From Desulfobotulus alkaliphilus (GTDB lineage Bacteria; Desulfobacterota; Desulfobacteria; Desulfobacterales; ASO4-4), in assembly GCF_007830435.1 (NCBI RefSeq), contig NZ_VLLC01000017.1:19794-83793 (forward strand): a DNA stretch of 64,000 nt. Direction: 5' to 3'. Numbering within the stretch: position 1 is the stretch's first letter; each line of letters begins with the position of its first letter. This document shows, piece by piece, positions 45,791 through 54,782 of the stretch. A program made the translations under genes and the position numbers. Under the pieces are notes generated by a model. It was not told where the DNA came from. It saw nothing but the letters and a program-made list of their open reading frames with translations, and ran no database searches.

Positions 45791-46138
45791 TCAAAAGGTC
45801 AGCAAAGCATAGCCTCCGTCCCGGAAGGCGGCCATGGACGGATGACCGTGCATGTCATCAAGCAGGGAAAGACCTGCTTTTTTTGCGGCATCAAGGGTTT
45901 TCATCTTTGCAGCACAGGCCTTGCACACACCCGCCACAATATCTGCATCCAGCGCTTTTTTCCAAAGGCCATGCAGGGGATGCTCTTGCTTTTCCAGCTC
46001 CGGTATCAGGGCTGTGGAAGCCCCTTCCAGCACCAGAGCCACCTCATCCCCCCTTTCGTGCATGTCCAGCCCGTTCAGGAGGACGTGGATGAAACACATG
46101 GGATCTCCGTTAAAAACAAAAAGGGCCGTTTTCTGCAT
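45791..46138 (-). CDS. DsrE/DsrF-like small protein
   Basis: 115 residues from the ATG at 46138, chosen because GGAGGG lies 4 bases upstream. The Rossmann-like start (KTALFVFNGDPMCFIHVLLNGLDMHERGDEVALVLEG) and CKACAAKMKTLDAAKKAGLSLLDDMHGHPSMAAF match the DsrE fold, with a Cys pair (CKAC) near residue 74 where DsrE proteins carry the sulfur-transfer Cys. It may move sulfur or bind a thiol in the cytosol (inference). It sits between the ferredoxin and HEAT genes. Confidence 0.7.
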   Translation of the reverse strand: MQKTALFVFNGDPMCFIHVLLNGLDMHERGDEVALVLEGASTALIPELEKQEHPLHGLWKKALDADIVAGVCKACAAKMKTLDAAKKAGLSLLDDMHGHPSMAAFRDGGYALLTF

Positions 46139-46174
46139 AATTCCCTCCATTATTTTTTACCCGCATCAGATGTT

Positions 46175-46363
46175 TCAGCGCTCCCGGATGCAGTCTGCCG
46201 GGCAGTTTTTTATGGCCTCTTCCAGACACTCCGGCCTGCCTTCGCTTTCCCGCACCACCACAAAACCCGTGGCACTCCAGCCAAACGCTTCGGGGCACAG
46301 CTCAATGCAGATACCGCAACGAATGCAGGTCACAAGATCCACCTCCGCCGCATAATCCTTCAT
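46175..46363 (-). CDS. Small [4Fe-4S] ferredoxin
   Basis: 62 residues. Cys13, 16, 19 and 23 (CIRCGICIELCPEAF) form one four-Cys set, and NCPADCI at 54-58 supplies the last Cys-Pro. Cys46 is extra. The pattern is that of single-cluster clostridial/Desulfovibrio-type ferredoxins. Its ATG overlaps the flavodiiron stop (TGATG), so the two are co-translated and it may hand electrons to that enzyme along with rubredoxin. Confidence 0.88.
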   Translation of the reverse strand: MKDYAAEVDLVTCIRCGICIELCPEAFGWSATGFVVVRESEGRPECLEEAIKNCPADCIRER

Positions 46364-47565
46364 CAGACCTCCCTGCCCTGCGCCCTGAGACCCATACGCA
46401 GGCCCAGACCATGGCAGAGGGTCAGCTGATCCCGCTCCGGCACATACTGGATACGGATACCCTCTTCGGGAAGCTCAAAACCCATGGCGGAAAGTTCTGC
46501 ATTGAGAAGCTTTACCGCTTCCCCGCTCCAGCCGTAGGAGCCAAAGGCCGCTGCGATTTTCCCCTGGGGCTTGAGACCTTTCATATAGGTCAGCACATCC
46601 ATGAGTGCCGGAAAAATCTGGTTGTTCAGGGTAGGAGAACCCACCATGACAACCTTGGCATCCATGATTTCCGTCATGATGTCTGACCTGTGGGATCTGC
46701 GTACGCTGATGGGCCGCACCTGCTCCACACCAGCCTCCACCAGTCCGCCCACTATGGCATCGGCCATCATCTCCGTGGAATGCCACATGGTATCATAGAT
46801 GACAACGGCCTTGTTCTGGGTTTCCTGACGGCTCCAGCGGTCGTAAGCATCAAGGATCACGCCGGGATCTTTCCTCCAGATAATACCGTGGTCCGGGCAG
46901 ACCATATTCAGCTTCAGACCCATCTCACCAACGGCCTTGAGGAGCTTGGCAATGAGGGCGGAAAAGGGAAGAAGAATATTGGCATAATATTTTTTGGCAT
47001 GGAAAAGCAGCTCGGACATGTCCATCTGATCATCAAAGATCTCGCTGCCCGCATAGTGCTGACCAAAGGCATCACTTGAAAAAAGAATGCCGTCTTCTTT
47101 AAGGTAGGTGAACATGGAATCCGGCCAGTGCAGCATCCGGGTTTCAATGAACATCAGGGTACGGCCACTGCCTATGGAAATCTCTTCACTGGAGCTGACT
47201 TCCTTTAAATTCCAGTTTTCACGAAAATGCCGGGCCAGATTCTTTGCGCCCATTTTGGAGCAGTAAAGGGGTTTGTCCTGACCCACAGCCGCCATAATGC
47301 GGGGCAGGCCGCCGGAGTGGTCCATTTCCGTGTGATTGCTCACCACAATATCAATGTCCTTAGGATCCATGACGGCCCGGATATTGGACAGCAACTCTTC
47401 CGTGAATTCTGCCTTTACGGTATCAATGAGAACATTGGTCTCACCACGGATGAGAAAGGCATTATAGGTGGTACCTGCGGGGGTGGAATAACCATGGAAA
47501 TCACGGATGTTCCAGTCCCGGACACCAACTTCAAAAACATTGGGGGCTATTTCAACAGGTCGCAT
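46363..47565 (-). CDS. Flavodiiron protein (A-type; rubredoxin:oxygen/NO oxidoreductase)
   Basis: 400 residues. N-terminal metallo-beta-lactamase domain with the diiron ligands in NHTEMDHSG (HxExDH), MLHWPDSMF, SSDAFGQHY and CPDHGIIWR. C-terminal flavodoxin domain from about 250 (VVIYDTMWHSTEMMADAI for FMN phosphate; VGSPTLNNQIFPALMDVL; FGSYGWSGEAVKLL). It reduces O2 to water and/or NO to N2O in the cytosol with electrons from rubredoxin. The rubredoxin gene lies directly upstream and a ferredoxin gene overlaps downstream. Confidence 0.95.
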   Translation of the reverse strand: MRPVEIAPNVFEVGVRDWNIRDFHGYSTPAGTTYNAFLIRGETNVLIDTVKAEFTEELLSNIRAVMDPKDIDIVVSNHTEMDHSGGLPRIMAAVGQDKPLYCSKMGAKNLARHFRENWNLKEVSSSEEISIGSGRTLMFIETRMLHWPDSMFTYLKEDGILFSSDAFGQHYAGSEIFDDQMDMSELLFHAKKYYANILLPFSALIAKLLKAVGEMGLKLNMVCPDHGIIWRKDPGVILDAYDRWSRQETQNKAVVIYDTMWHSTEMMADAIVGGLVEAGVEQVRPISVRRSHRSDIMTEIMDAKVVMVGSPTLNNQIFPALMDVLTYMKGLKPQGKIAAAFGSYGWSGEAVKLLNAELSAMGFELPEEGIRIQYVPERDQLTLCHGLGLRMGLRAQGREV

Positions 47566-47656
47566 TTCTTTCCTTATAAAGCTTCATCAAAAGGTATCAA
47601 AAAAACCGGGATCGCGGTTATCTGCGGCTCCCGGCATCTTTATCTGGAATCAACAA

Positions 47657-47812
47657 TCAGGCCGGGGAAAACTGATCCTTTTCCGCACCGCATACAGGAC
47701 ATGTCCAGTCATCGGGAAGATCGGCAAAGGCCGTACCCGGTGCAATTCCCCCCTCACTGTCACCTTCCGCAGGATCATACTCCCAGCCACACAACTCGCA
47801 TACATACTTCAT
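47657..47812 (-). CDS. Rubredoxin
   Basis: 51 residues, from an ATG at 47812 with AGGAG 7 bases upstream to a TGA at 47657-47659. CELC (Cys5, Cys8) and CPVCG (Cys38, Cys41) are the four Fe ligands, with the canonical YDPAEGD and [11 protein letters not shown] segments. It carries one electron at a time to the flavodiiron protein encoded 91 bases downstream. It may also reduce desulfoferrodoxin. Confidence 0.96.
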   Translation of the reverse strand: MKYVCELCGWEYDPAEGDSEGGIAPGTAFADLPDDWTCPVCGAEKDQFSPA

Positions 47813-47871
47813 CGTTCAGCTCCTTTTTTTATATCAGGTTGGTTTTCTCAGAATGCCAACTCTTTTAATTA

Positions 47872-48888
47872 TCAATAGGTAAAATCCTCTTCCTCCACCT
47901 TGAAGCGGAACATGTAATAGGCCCATGACTGATAGGCAATCACCAGGGGCACAATAATCACCACAACCCAGAGCATGATGGTCAGGGTCAGGGGACTGGA
48001 AGAGGAATTCATGATATTAAGGCTGTATTCCGGAGACAGACTGGATGGAAAAAGATTGGGAAAAAGACCGATGATGCCAAAAAATGTCGTGGCCACAATT
48101 CCCGCAGAACTCATTCCCCAGGCAGGAAAGAACTTCTCCTTAGCCAGAAAAATCCTGGACCCTGCAAAAGCCACCACCGCAAGCAAAGGTACGGCAAAAA
48201 GCAGAGGTGTTACCAGATAATTGGCATAAAGATCCGTATAGAACCAGCTTGAGATCACAAAAACAGCCAGCACCACCAGCATTACAGGCCAGAGAACCTT
48301 TGCCGTGTGAATGGACCTCTCCTGCAGACCTTCCTTGGTGCGGATACAGAGCCACAAGGCCCCGTGGTGCATGAAAAGGAGTAAAAAGAGCAGCCCACCC
48401 ATGATGCCGTAGGGATTTAAGAGGGTAAAGAGATTGCCATGGAAAATCCCTTTACCGTCAATGGGAATTCCCATGAAAATATTGGCAAAGGCAACACCAA
48501 AAAGGAGTGCTGGCGTAACACTTCCCACAAAGATACAAATATCCCATGTTTTTTTCCAGAGTCTGTTTTCCGAAAGCCCCCGGAACTCAAAGCTCACTCC
48601 GCGGATTATTAGTCCAAAAAGAATAAACATGAGCGGCGTATAAAGGCTTGAAAACATGGTGGCATAAACCAGCGGAAATGCAGCAAATGTGACCCCGCCT
48701 GCCGTAATAAGCCATACCTCATTGCCATCCCATAATGGGCCGATGGCGTTGATCATTTTCCTTTTATCAGTTTCATCCCTGCCAAGGAAGGGATACAGCG
48801 CACCCACCCCGAGGTCAAAGCCGTCCGTCATAAAATAAGCGGCCCAAAGCAAGCCCCAGAGAAAAAACCAAATGACCTGCAGTTCCAT
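47872..48888 (-). CDS. cydB: Cytochrome bd ubiquinol oxidase subunit II
   Basis: 338 residues and about eight membrane segments. The N-terminus LQVIWFFLWGLLWAAYFMTDGFDLGVGALYPFL, GPLWDGNEVWLITAGGVTFAAFP and RGVSFEFRG are diagnostic of CydB. It ends with a cytosolic tail (RFKVEEEDFTY). It pairs with CydA encoded 38 bases upstream. In an anaerobe this oxidase serves mainly to remove oxygen and keep some respiration under micro-oxic stress. Confidence 0.95.
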   Translation of the reverse strand: MELQVIWFFLWGLLWAAYFMTDGFDLGVGALYPFLGRDETDKRKMINAIGPLWDGNEVWLITAGGVTFAAFPLVYATMFSSLYTPLMFILFGLIIRGVSFEFRGLSENRLWKKTWDICIFVGSVTPALLFGVAFANIFMGIPIDGKGIFHGNLFTLLNPYGIMGGLLFLLLFMHHGALWLCIRTKEGLQERSIHTAKVLWPVMLVVLAVFVISSWFYTDLYANYLVTPLLFAVPLLAVVAFAGSRIFLAKEKFFPAWGMSSAGIVATTFFGIIGLFPNLFPSSLSPEYSLNIMNSSSSPLTLTIMLWVVVIIVPLVIAYQSWAYYMFRFKVEEEDFTY

Positions 48889-48926
48889 ATATCATGTCCT
48901 CCTGGTCCGCATCTGCGGGATTGTTG

Positions 48927-50258
48927 TCAGGCCTTTGTTTCTTCAGGCAGATCCGGACCCTTCATCGCCTTCTTGGCGATCATGGTGAATCCGGCAAGGC
49001 CCAGAAGACCATATACCACAATAAATCCTACAAGGCTTGCTCCGACCTGCCCTGTTGAAACCGGTGACACGGCATCGGAAGTTTTCATCAGGCCATAGAC
49101 TATCCAGGGCTGCCTTCCGACTTCCGTCACAATCCATCCGGCCTGGGTGGCAATATAGGGCAGAGGAATGGACCAGAGCATCATTTTCAGATACCAGGGT
49201 TTCTCCTGAAGCTTCTTTCTGAAAAACCAGCCAATGCTGCAGGCAATGATAAAGTAGGCGCCAAGTCCCACCATGACCCTGAAGGCCATGCCCACAAGGG
49301 CAATGGGTGGCCTTTCATCCTTTGGAATATCCTTTAAGCCTATAACGGGTGTTGAAAAATCGTGGTGAATGAGGAAGCTTAACATCCCTGGAATTTTACC
49401 GATTTCAATACTGTTTTTTTCCGCCTCAGGGTCGGGCCATGCAAAAATATAGCTGGGTGCATTGGGCTGGGTTTCCCAGTGGAATTCCATGGCTGCCATT
49501 TTTGCAGGCTGGGAGTGGGCCACATCCACCGCATGGAAATCCCCCTGAACAGCCACAAAGATGGAAAAAATAAGACCCGGAACCAGTGCCATGCGGAAAG
49601 ACCGGGTAAAGACCTCTTCATGCTGCTTTTTCAGAAGATGCCATGCACTGATACCCATGACAAAAAAACACGCCAGCACAATGCTGGCCGCGAGGGTATG
49701 CATGATGGTGAGCCAGGCGAATTTCTGGGTAATCACCGCCATGAAGTCTGTAATTTCAGCCCGCTGCCCGCCAAAGGATTCCCTGAGGGTATAGCCCACG
49801 GGGTGCTGCATCCAGGCGTTGGCAATGAGAATCCAGATGGCCGAAACATTGCCTGCAATGGCCACCATCCACATAACCGCAGCGTGGGCTTTGGCCGAAA
49901 GCCTTTTCCAGCCGAAAATCCATATACCGATGAAGGTGGATTCCAGAAAAAAGGCCGCTGTGGCCTCAATGGCCAGAAGCGAGCCAAAAATATCCCCCAC
50001 ATAGGCGGAATACTGGGACCAGTTGGTTCCGAACTGAAACTCTAAAGTAATCCCCGTAACCACACCGACTGCAAAATTGATGAGAAAAATTTTCCCCCAG
50101 AACTTTGTCATCCGGAGATAAACCTCATCTCCTGTGCGGGCATAGCGGGTTTCCATCCACGCCACCAGAATGGAAAGCCCCAGCGTGAGGGGTACAAATA
50201 AAAAGTGAAACATGGTGGTTGCGGCAAACTGCAACCGGGAAAGCAGAACCACATCCAT
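48927..50258 (-). CDS. cydA: Cytochrome bd ubiquinol oxidase subunit I
   Basis: 443 residues, nine or so membrane segments. LSRLQFAATTMFHFLFVPLTLGLS carries the heme b595 His, GVVTGITLEFQFGTNW and FFLESTFIGIWIFGW the Glu residues of the proton path, and TEVGRQPWIVYGLM the family GRQPW motif. The periplasmic Q loop is short, as in Gram-positive and many anaerobe enzymes rather than E. coli. It reduces O2 with quinol. It is read just before cydB, after the desulfoferrodoxin and rubredoxin-like genes in the same direction. Confidence 0.95.
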   Translation of the reverse strand: MDVVLLSRLQFAATTMFHFLFVPLTLGLSILVAWMETRYARTGDEVYLRMTKFWGKIFLINFAVGVVTGITLEFQFGTNWSQYSAYVGDIFGSLLAIEATAAFFLESTFIGIWIFGWKRLSAKAHAAVMWMVAIAGNVSAIWILIANAWMQHPVGYTLRESFGGQRAEITDFMAVITQKFAWLTIMHTLAASIVLACFFVMGISAWHLLKKQHEEVFTRSFRMALVPGLIFSIFVAVQGDFHAVDVAHSQPAKMAAMEFHWETQPNAPSYIFAWPDPEAEKNSIEIGKIPGMLSFLIHHDFSTPVIGLKDIPKDERPPIALVGMAFRVMVGLGAYFIIACSIGWFFRKKLQEKPWYLKMMLWSIPLPYIATQAGWIVTEVGRQPWIVYGLMKTSDAVSPVSTGQVGASLVGFIVVYGLLGLAGFTMIAKKAMKGPDLPEETKA

Positions 50259-50275
50259 AATGTCTCCTCCTTAAA

Positions 50276-50312
50276 GAGACAGACTGCGGTAAAATATCAC
50301 CGCAGTCTTTTT
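50276..50312. terminator. Hairpin between the rubredoxin-like gene and cydA
   Basis: AGACTGCGGT (50281-50290) and ACCGCAGTCT (50299-50308) form a perfect 10-bp stem with an 8-base loop. The T run lies on the plus strand; on the minus strand GTCTCTTTAAGGAGG follows, which is also the cydA ribosome site. It may be an attenuator or mRNA processing site rather than a full terminator. Confidence 0.5.
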
Positions 50313-50342
50313 CTGCGGGTTCAAAAAACCGAAACCGCCCTG

Positions 50343-50498
50343 TTATTTTATTCTGTCATCCTTACCCGCACCCTCACAATCCGGTGTATAACAGGTATTA
50401 TCAAGGAATTCGCAGGTCTTCTTGCAGGACGGACATTCTGCAGGAGGTGTTTCCGCTTCCATCTGATAGCCGCAGATGCTGCATTTCCACTGTGCCAT
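50343..50498 (-). CDS. Rubredoxin-like protein with extra cysteines
   Basis: 51 residues, ATG at 50498, TAA at 50343-50345. The first half is a rubredoxin-type iron site (CSICG at 6-10 and CPSC at 22-25) with short spacing, like the C-terminal domain of rubrerythrin. Three more Cys at 29, 36 and 41 (KTCEF, NTCYTPDC) have no place in a normal rubredoxin. Ribosome site AAAGGA. It lies between desulfoferrodoxin and cydA and probably delivers electrons to a detoxifying partner. Confidence 0.85.
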   Translation of the reverse strand: MAQWKCSICGYQMEAETPPAECPSCKKTCEFLDNTCYTPDCEGAGKDDRIK

Positions 50499-50557
50499 AT
50501 CCGTTTATCCTTTCATTGTGGTGTTTTCTGTAACAGGTCAGCGCAGACAGAAGCTTT

Positions 50558-50938
50558 TCAGCCTTCAGCTTTCCAGACGCCATGGAGATTGCAGTATTCA
50601 CGGGCAACAACCTTTTCCGCATCAATCATGAATGTGGCTTCGGGCTTTTCGCCGGGATTGAGATCCTGACGGTATACGCGATTATCCGCAACAATCTCAA
50701 TCCATTCTATATAGTGTTTTTCAAGCATGGGGTGTTCCGCACTGCCGACCACAACCTTTACGCCTCCGGGGATACGCTCAATCACGGGCACATGCTTTTC
50801 CTTTGCCGCATCCACGGTATTTTCCGTGAGATGTACCATGGGCTGACCGCAGCAGACCAGCTCACCCTTTCCGCCGTGCATTACCTCTATTACATTTCCA
50901 CAAAGGTCACATCTGTAAACATCCAGTCTTTCTGCCAT
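50558..50938 (-). CDS. dfx: Desulfoferrodoxin (superoxide reductase)
   Basis: 126 residues from the ATG at 50938 (AAGGAG 7 bases upstream). An N-terminal desulforedoxin domain with Cys10, 13, 29 and 30 (centre I) and the catalytic centre II ligands His49, His69, His75, Cys116 and His119 are all in their standard positions. Lys48 (EKH) matches the residue next to the first His. It reduces superoxide to hydrogen peroxide without making O2. It leads the rubredoxin-like, cydA, cydB, rubredoxin, flavodiiron run of minus-strand genes. Confidence 0.96.
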   Translation of the reverse strand: MAERLDVYRCDLCGNVIEVMHGGKGELVCCGQPMVHLTENTVDAAKEKHVPVIERIPGGVKVVVGSAEHPMLEKHYIEWIEIVADNRVYRQDLNPGEKPEATFMIDAEKVVAREYCNLHGVWKAEG

Positions 50939-51019
50939 GAATTTTCTCCTTTTTCCCTTTAATTTCAATGGATGTTAAAAAACATCAATAAGCATCCAGG
51001 CCTTCACTCAAACTTTTTC

Positions 51020-51082
51020 GTAATTATTCAGAACAGTTTTCCAGGTACCATACCTTTAAGACAGATGCACAGGCCCCAGGCA
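51020..51082 (-). repeat. Truncated family A element (A4), one end only
   Basis: GTAATTATTCAGAACAGTTT, then CCAGGTACCATACCTTTAAG and GACAGATGCACAGGCCCCAGG equal the right end of the full element read inversely. It breaks off at about 51082, 16 bases before the stop of the next minus-strand gene. Confidence 0.8.
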
Positions 51083-51097
51083 CGAACATACAAAAAC

Positions 51098-51337
51098 TCA
51101 TCCCGTACCGCTTTTCAATACAGACAGGCCTGCCTTTGCCATATGGGCAGCCCTTTCCTTTTCTGCCAGCTGCTTCAGTCTGTAGCCCGCATCTCTGAGA
51201 ATACCATACATCACACCGCAGGAGACGTCTTCACGGGCCTCATCCCCTTCATCCGCAAGGGCCAGCATCTGATCTGCGAGAAGAATTGTTTTTTCTATGT
51301 TTTCATCACAGGCTTTCACGGCTTTTCTCCACGCCAC
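51098..51337 (-). CDS. Small helical hypothetical protein (79 aa)
   Basis: The open frame starts at a GTG (51337) without a clear ribosome site, so the start is unsure. The product is helical and charged (NIEKTILLADQMLALADEGDEAREDVSCGVMYGILRDAGYRLKQLAEKERAAH) with two Cys. It resembles small cytosolic proteins seen near redox genes in sulfate reducers, but I cannot name a family. It is followed by the truncated A4 repeat and desulfoferrodoxin. Confidence 0.55.
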   Translation of the reverse strand: MAWRKAVKACDENIEKTILLADQMLALADEGDEAREDVSCGVMYGILRDAGYRLKQLAEKERAAHMAKAGLSVLKSGTG

Positions 51338-51784
51338 CCCGGGGAGGCAGACTGTATGGTTTATACTTTAACACGCCCACGCCGACTTGCAACAGCAACA
51401 CACGGTTTTTTCCATTATTCAGGATTCGTGCCAAGGTCCTTTTCCCCGAAAAAACCTGAAAAACCTGCTTTCATACCCCACAGCAAAAGGTGTCCTCCCC
51501 AAAAGAGAGATTTTTTTTGCGGTCCCGAACAAACGGACATTTTCATGTTTAAAGACTGAAATTAATAAAAAAACAGGTCCACCACAAAGCGTATCACAAA
51601 ACAAATGAAACACACCTGCCCCAGAACACACTAAAAGCCCCTCATTTTTTTTAAAAACTTGCGGAATCAAGGACAAACAAAACCATAAAAAACAATAAAA
51701 ACAAATACATAAAAAAACAGTCTATCCCATGGCATAAAGCATGCATTTGATGTAACCAACAATGAAAACAAGGAGGCCAAGCCT
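51338..51784. other. AT-rich intergenic region
   Basis: 447 bases between divergent genes. It is AT-rich from about 51550 on, probably with the promoter of the DVU0772-like gene, but I see no specific site. Confidence 0.5.
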
Positions 51785-52147
51785 ATGATAGCCATCGAAG
51801 AACTTAAAAATGACATCAATCTGCTCAATGAAATTGACTGGGAACTGACGCCCGAAGATGCCGTCAATCTCTACCTTGAATGGGGAGGTATATGGAAACC
51901 GGGGGGGCTGCGTTACTCCGTAAGGGGAAAGCATGATAAATCCTTTTATTTCACGGTAAATACATGGGAAGATCCTCCGGTCATTTACCTGATACGCAGA
52001 AATTCTGAAGAGGCGGTGGAGCTGGCAAGAATTCCCCTGCCCCCGGGACTCAAGGAGTCTTTCCTGGAATCCATCGGTTATAACAGGGGCGTTTATGCCC
52101 TTGAAGGAGAGGTCAAAGAATGGCTTCTGAAAAAACTGTACCATTAA
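51785..52147 (+). CDS. DVU0772-like protein of unknown function
   Basis: 120 residues, ATG with AAGGAGG 8 bases upstream. The sequence (ELKNDINLLNEIDWELTPEDAVNLYLEWGG ... SFYFTVNTWEDPPVIYLIRRNSEEAVELARIPLP ... GVYALEGEVKEWLLKKL) matches, from memory, the small family named after DVU0772 of Desulfovibrio. It is cytosolic, with no Cys. Function is unknown; presence in many sulfate reducers is the only clue. It stands alone. Confidence 0.65.
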   Translation: MIAIEELKNDINLLNEIDWELTPEDAVNLYLEWGGIWKPGGLRYSVRGKHDKSFYFTVNTWEDPPVIYLIRRNSEEAVELARIPLPPGLKESFLESIGYNRGVYALEGEVKEWLLKKLYH

Positions 52148-52303
52148 AAAAGTCAGCCCCATGGGCTGCATGAAAAAAATGAAGGAAAACCCCATCAGCA
52201 TACCTCCATACCTACCGGAACCGGGAGTTTCGGCTCCTCCGGCCAGATACCGGAGAGGGATTTTTACAAAGCAAAACCCCTCTCCCCTGCCTTATGATGA
52301 TAA

Positions 52304-52337
52304 AGCCCGGCAGCCATAGGTAAAACACTGCCGGGCT
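52304..52337. terminator. GC-rich hairpin downstream of the DVU0772-like gene
   Basis: AGCCCGGCAG (52304-52313) and CTGCCGGGCT (52328-52337) are exact complements with a 14-base loop. A pyrimidine-rich CCCCTTCCTCT follows on the plus strand; weak as a terminator. Confidence 0.45.
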
Positions 52338-52491
52338 CCCCTTCCTCTGCAAGACCATTCAGAACGCTTTTGTTCTGGTACATCAAAAAAGATCCATAGG
52401 AAACAGAGACAGAAAGGTCATGCAAGGGTGGCCCCCTGCTTTCGGGATTGTAATGGACAGCGGGACAGGCTAAAAGAATTCCTGTATAAAA

Positions 52492-52959
52492 ATAACTGTT
52501 CAGCACTGTTTATTCTGAACTGCCAATACTGTAATTGCAGCAGCTTCGTACTGTTGCAAGGCTCCTTGGCTATTTGCAAGTGACATTGCAATCGTTTCGG
52601 ATTCCGGCACTCAAGCCATAAACCCAGAGCCTGCGATGAAAAAAATGGGCTTTTGCAAGCTTGAGTGCCGGAGTGCTAATAAGAAGCGGCAAACTGCCTG
52701 AGCCGCCACAAAGGCAGCGTGCTTAAGTCTGCCATGGTAATCAAAAAGCTTATCCTGCCTGTGGCGGGGAGTTTTTGCCGCTTCCGCACAGGGCAAGAAG
52801 CTCCCGAATCCGGCACTCAAGATCCATAGGCATTTCTGCTCCCGTAAAGGGGCTTGCGTTTTTCAGCTTGAGTGCCGGATTGCGTCACGGGCAAATAGTC
52901 TGGGGCCTTTGCATCTGTCTTAAAGGCATGGTACATGGAAAACTGTGCTGAATAATTAC
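52492..52959 (+). mobile_element. Family A element, copy A5 (468 bp), with 8-bp target duplication
   Basis: Flanked by GTATAAAA at 52484-52491 and 52960-52967. Same orientation as A1. Modules at 52604-52671 (68 bp) and 52810-52878 (69 bp). The second core is nearly identical to the second core of A1, while the first differs strongly. Confidence 0.9.
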
Positions 52960-53004
52960 GTATAAAAAAAAGTTCCTTATCCCCCTATCCAAAGGAAAGG
53001 CCCC

Positions 53005-54708
53005 ATGCTCAGCGAACTTGCCATCCGCAATTTTGCCATCATCGATGACCTGACCATAGACTTCAGCCGGGGCATGACCGTCATGAGCGGTGAGACCGGC
53101 GCAGGGAAATCCATCATCATTCAGGCGGTCAATCTGCTTCTGGGAAGCCGTGCCGACAGCCGTATGATACGGCAGGGACACAGCAGTGCAGAGGTAGAAG
53201 CCCTTTTCATGCCCAGAGCAGGAAGCCCTGCGGCCCTTGCCATGGAAAAAAATGACCTTCCCCTGGATCAGGGCCTGCATATCCGCAGGGTGCTTTCTGC
53301 CACAGGCCCCCACAGAATCTACATCAACTCCCGCATGGCCACGGCCCAGCTTCTGGGGGAACTGACGGAACAGCTTGCAAGCATCGCAGGCCAGCACGCC
53401 CACCAGCGCCTTCTGGATGAAAACCTCCATCTGGACATGCTCGATGATTATGCGGGGCTGGAAAAAGAAAAAAAACAATACACTGCAAGCCACGAAAAAC
53501 TGCTCAGCACCCTTCGGGAGATGGACAATCTGAAAAAGAAAAGGGCAAGGGACGAGGCGGAAGCGGATTTCACCGCCTTCCAGATCCGGGAAATTGAAGA
53601 GGCCGGTCCAAAGGAAAACGAGGATGAGGAACTGGAGGCCTTAAGAAAAAGGCTGCGCCATGCCCATACCCTGGGCCAGACCATCGGCCTTGTGGTGGAT
53701 CAGCTCTATGAAGGAGAAGATGCCATCGCAGGAAAACTTGCCATGCTCCGCAAGGAGGTGGACAAGGCCGCATCCCTTGACCCTTCCCTGAATACGGCGG
53801 CCAGTGACGCAGAAGCCCTTGCCCTGCGCTGTGAAGATCTGGCAGGCCACCTGCGCCAGTACCTTGACCGCATGGAAATGGACCCCGGCCTGCTGGATCA
53901 GGTGGAAAGCCGGCTGCATCTTCTTACGAAGCTGAAAAAAAAATACGGCCCTGCACTCAAAGACGTGCTGGCACACAGGGAAACGCTGAAAAAACGGCAC
54001 ATGGAAGCAGACTCCATGGAAGAACGCATGGAAGAGCTGAAGAAAGAGCGCCTTGCCCTCTACAATGAAACCCTGAAGCTTGCCCGCTGTCTTTCGGAAA
54101 AACGCAGTGCCGCAGCCTTGACCATGGCCACTGCCGTGGAAAAGGAACTGGCGGACCTCTGCATGGCCGGAACCCGCTTCCGGGTGGCCCTTCTGCCTCT
54201 GGAAGGGGGAAGTTCCCCGTGGATGCAGGATGAAAAAGGGCAGGGACTGGGTGAAAACGGAAGTGAAAGCGCAAGGTTCTGTATCGCCCCCAATGTGGGG
54301 GAAACGGAAAACCCTTTAAGCAAAATTGCCTCCGGCGGCGAGCTGTCCAGAACGGTTCTGGCCCTAAAAACCATTCTGGCCCGCAACGAGGCCGTAAGCA
54401 CCATTGTATTTGATGAGGCCGATGCCGGTATCGGCGGCTCCGTGGCCGAGGCTGTGGGAAAAAAAATGCAGTCTTTATCCCGCACCCATCAGGTGATCTG
54501 CATCACCCATCTGGCCCAGATCGCAAAATTCGGCCACCACCACCTTCACATTGCCAAGGCCGTGGAAGGGGGACGTACCCGGACCCGCATCCGGCTCCTG
54601 TCGGAAGATGAAAGACCCGGAGAGCTGGCAAGGATGCTGGGCGGTGCCGCCATTTCAGAGACAACGCTGGCCCATGCAAGGGAGCTGCTTTCGGAAGCCC
54701 ATGCTTGA
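53005..54708 (+). CDS. recN: DNA repair protein RecN
   Basis: 567 residues, full length. N-terminal ELAIRNFAIIDDLTIDF and Walker A SGETGAGKSIIIQAV, a long coiled coil (about 155-370), the ABC signature ASGGELSRTVLALKTIL and Walker B TIVFDEADAGIGGSVAEAVG. It is an SMC-like ATPase for double-strand break repair. Ribosome site AAAGGAAAGG. Element A5 ends 45 bases before the ATG, so the element may supply or displace its promoter. A weak terminator follows. Confidence 0.96.
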   Translation: MLSELAIRNFAIIDDLTIDFSRGMTVMSGETGAGKSIIIQAVNLLLGSRADSRMIRQGHSSAEVEALFMPRAGSPAALAMEKNDLPLDQGLHIRRVLSATGPHRIYINSRMATAQLLGELTEQLASIAGQHAHQRLLDENLHLDMLDDYAGLEKEKKQYTASHEKLLSTLREMDNLKKKRARDEAEADFTAFQIREIEEAGPKENEDEELEALRKRLRHAHTLGQTIGLVVDQLYEGEDAIAGKLAMLRKEVDKAASLDPSLNTAASDAEALALRCEDLAGHLRQYLDRMEMDPGLLDQVESRLHLLTKLKKKYGPALKDVLAHRETLKKRHMEADSMEERMEELKKERLALYNETLKLARCLSEKRSAAALTMATAVEKELADLCMAGTRFRVALLPLEGGSSPWMQDEKGQGLGENGSESARFCIAPNVGETENPLSKIASGGELSRTVLALKTILARNEAVSTIVFDEADAGIGGSVAEAVGKKMQSLSRTHQVICITHLAQIAKFGHHHLHIAKAVEGGRTRTRIRLLSEDERPGELARMLGGAAISETTLAHARELLSEAHA

Positions 54709-54710
54709 CA

Positions 54711-54748
54711 AAAAAACCTAAAACCCTTAGGCCTTTTTATTTTTTTTG
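54711..54748 (+). terminator. Terminator after recN
   Basis: CCTAA (54717-54721) pairs with TTAGG (54727-54731), extendable by AAAAA/TTTTT across a two-base bulge, followed by a long T-rich run. Confidence 0.5.
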
Positions 54749-54782
54749 AATATGATAGCAATGATGAAGTAAGGAGTTTTTT

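Larger units (their letters stand above)
52148..53004. other. Intergenic region with a hairpin and element A5
   Basis: 857 bases. A 10-bp perfect inverted repeat lies at 52304-52337 and element A5 at 52492-52959. The recN promoter must lie within A5 or in the 45 bases after it, unless it reads through from upstream. Confidence 0.7.
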
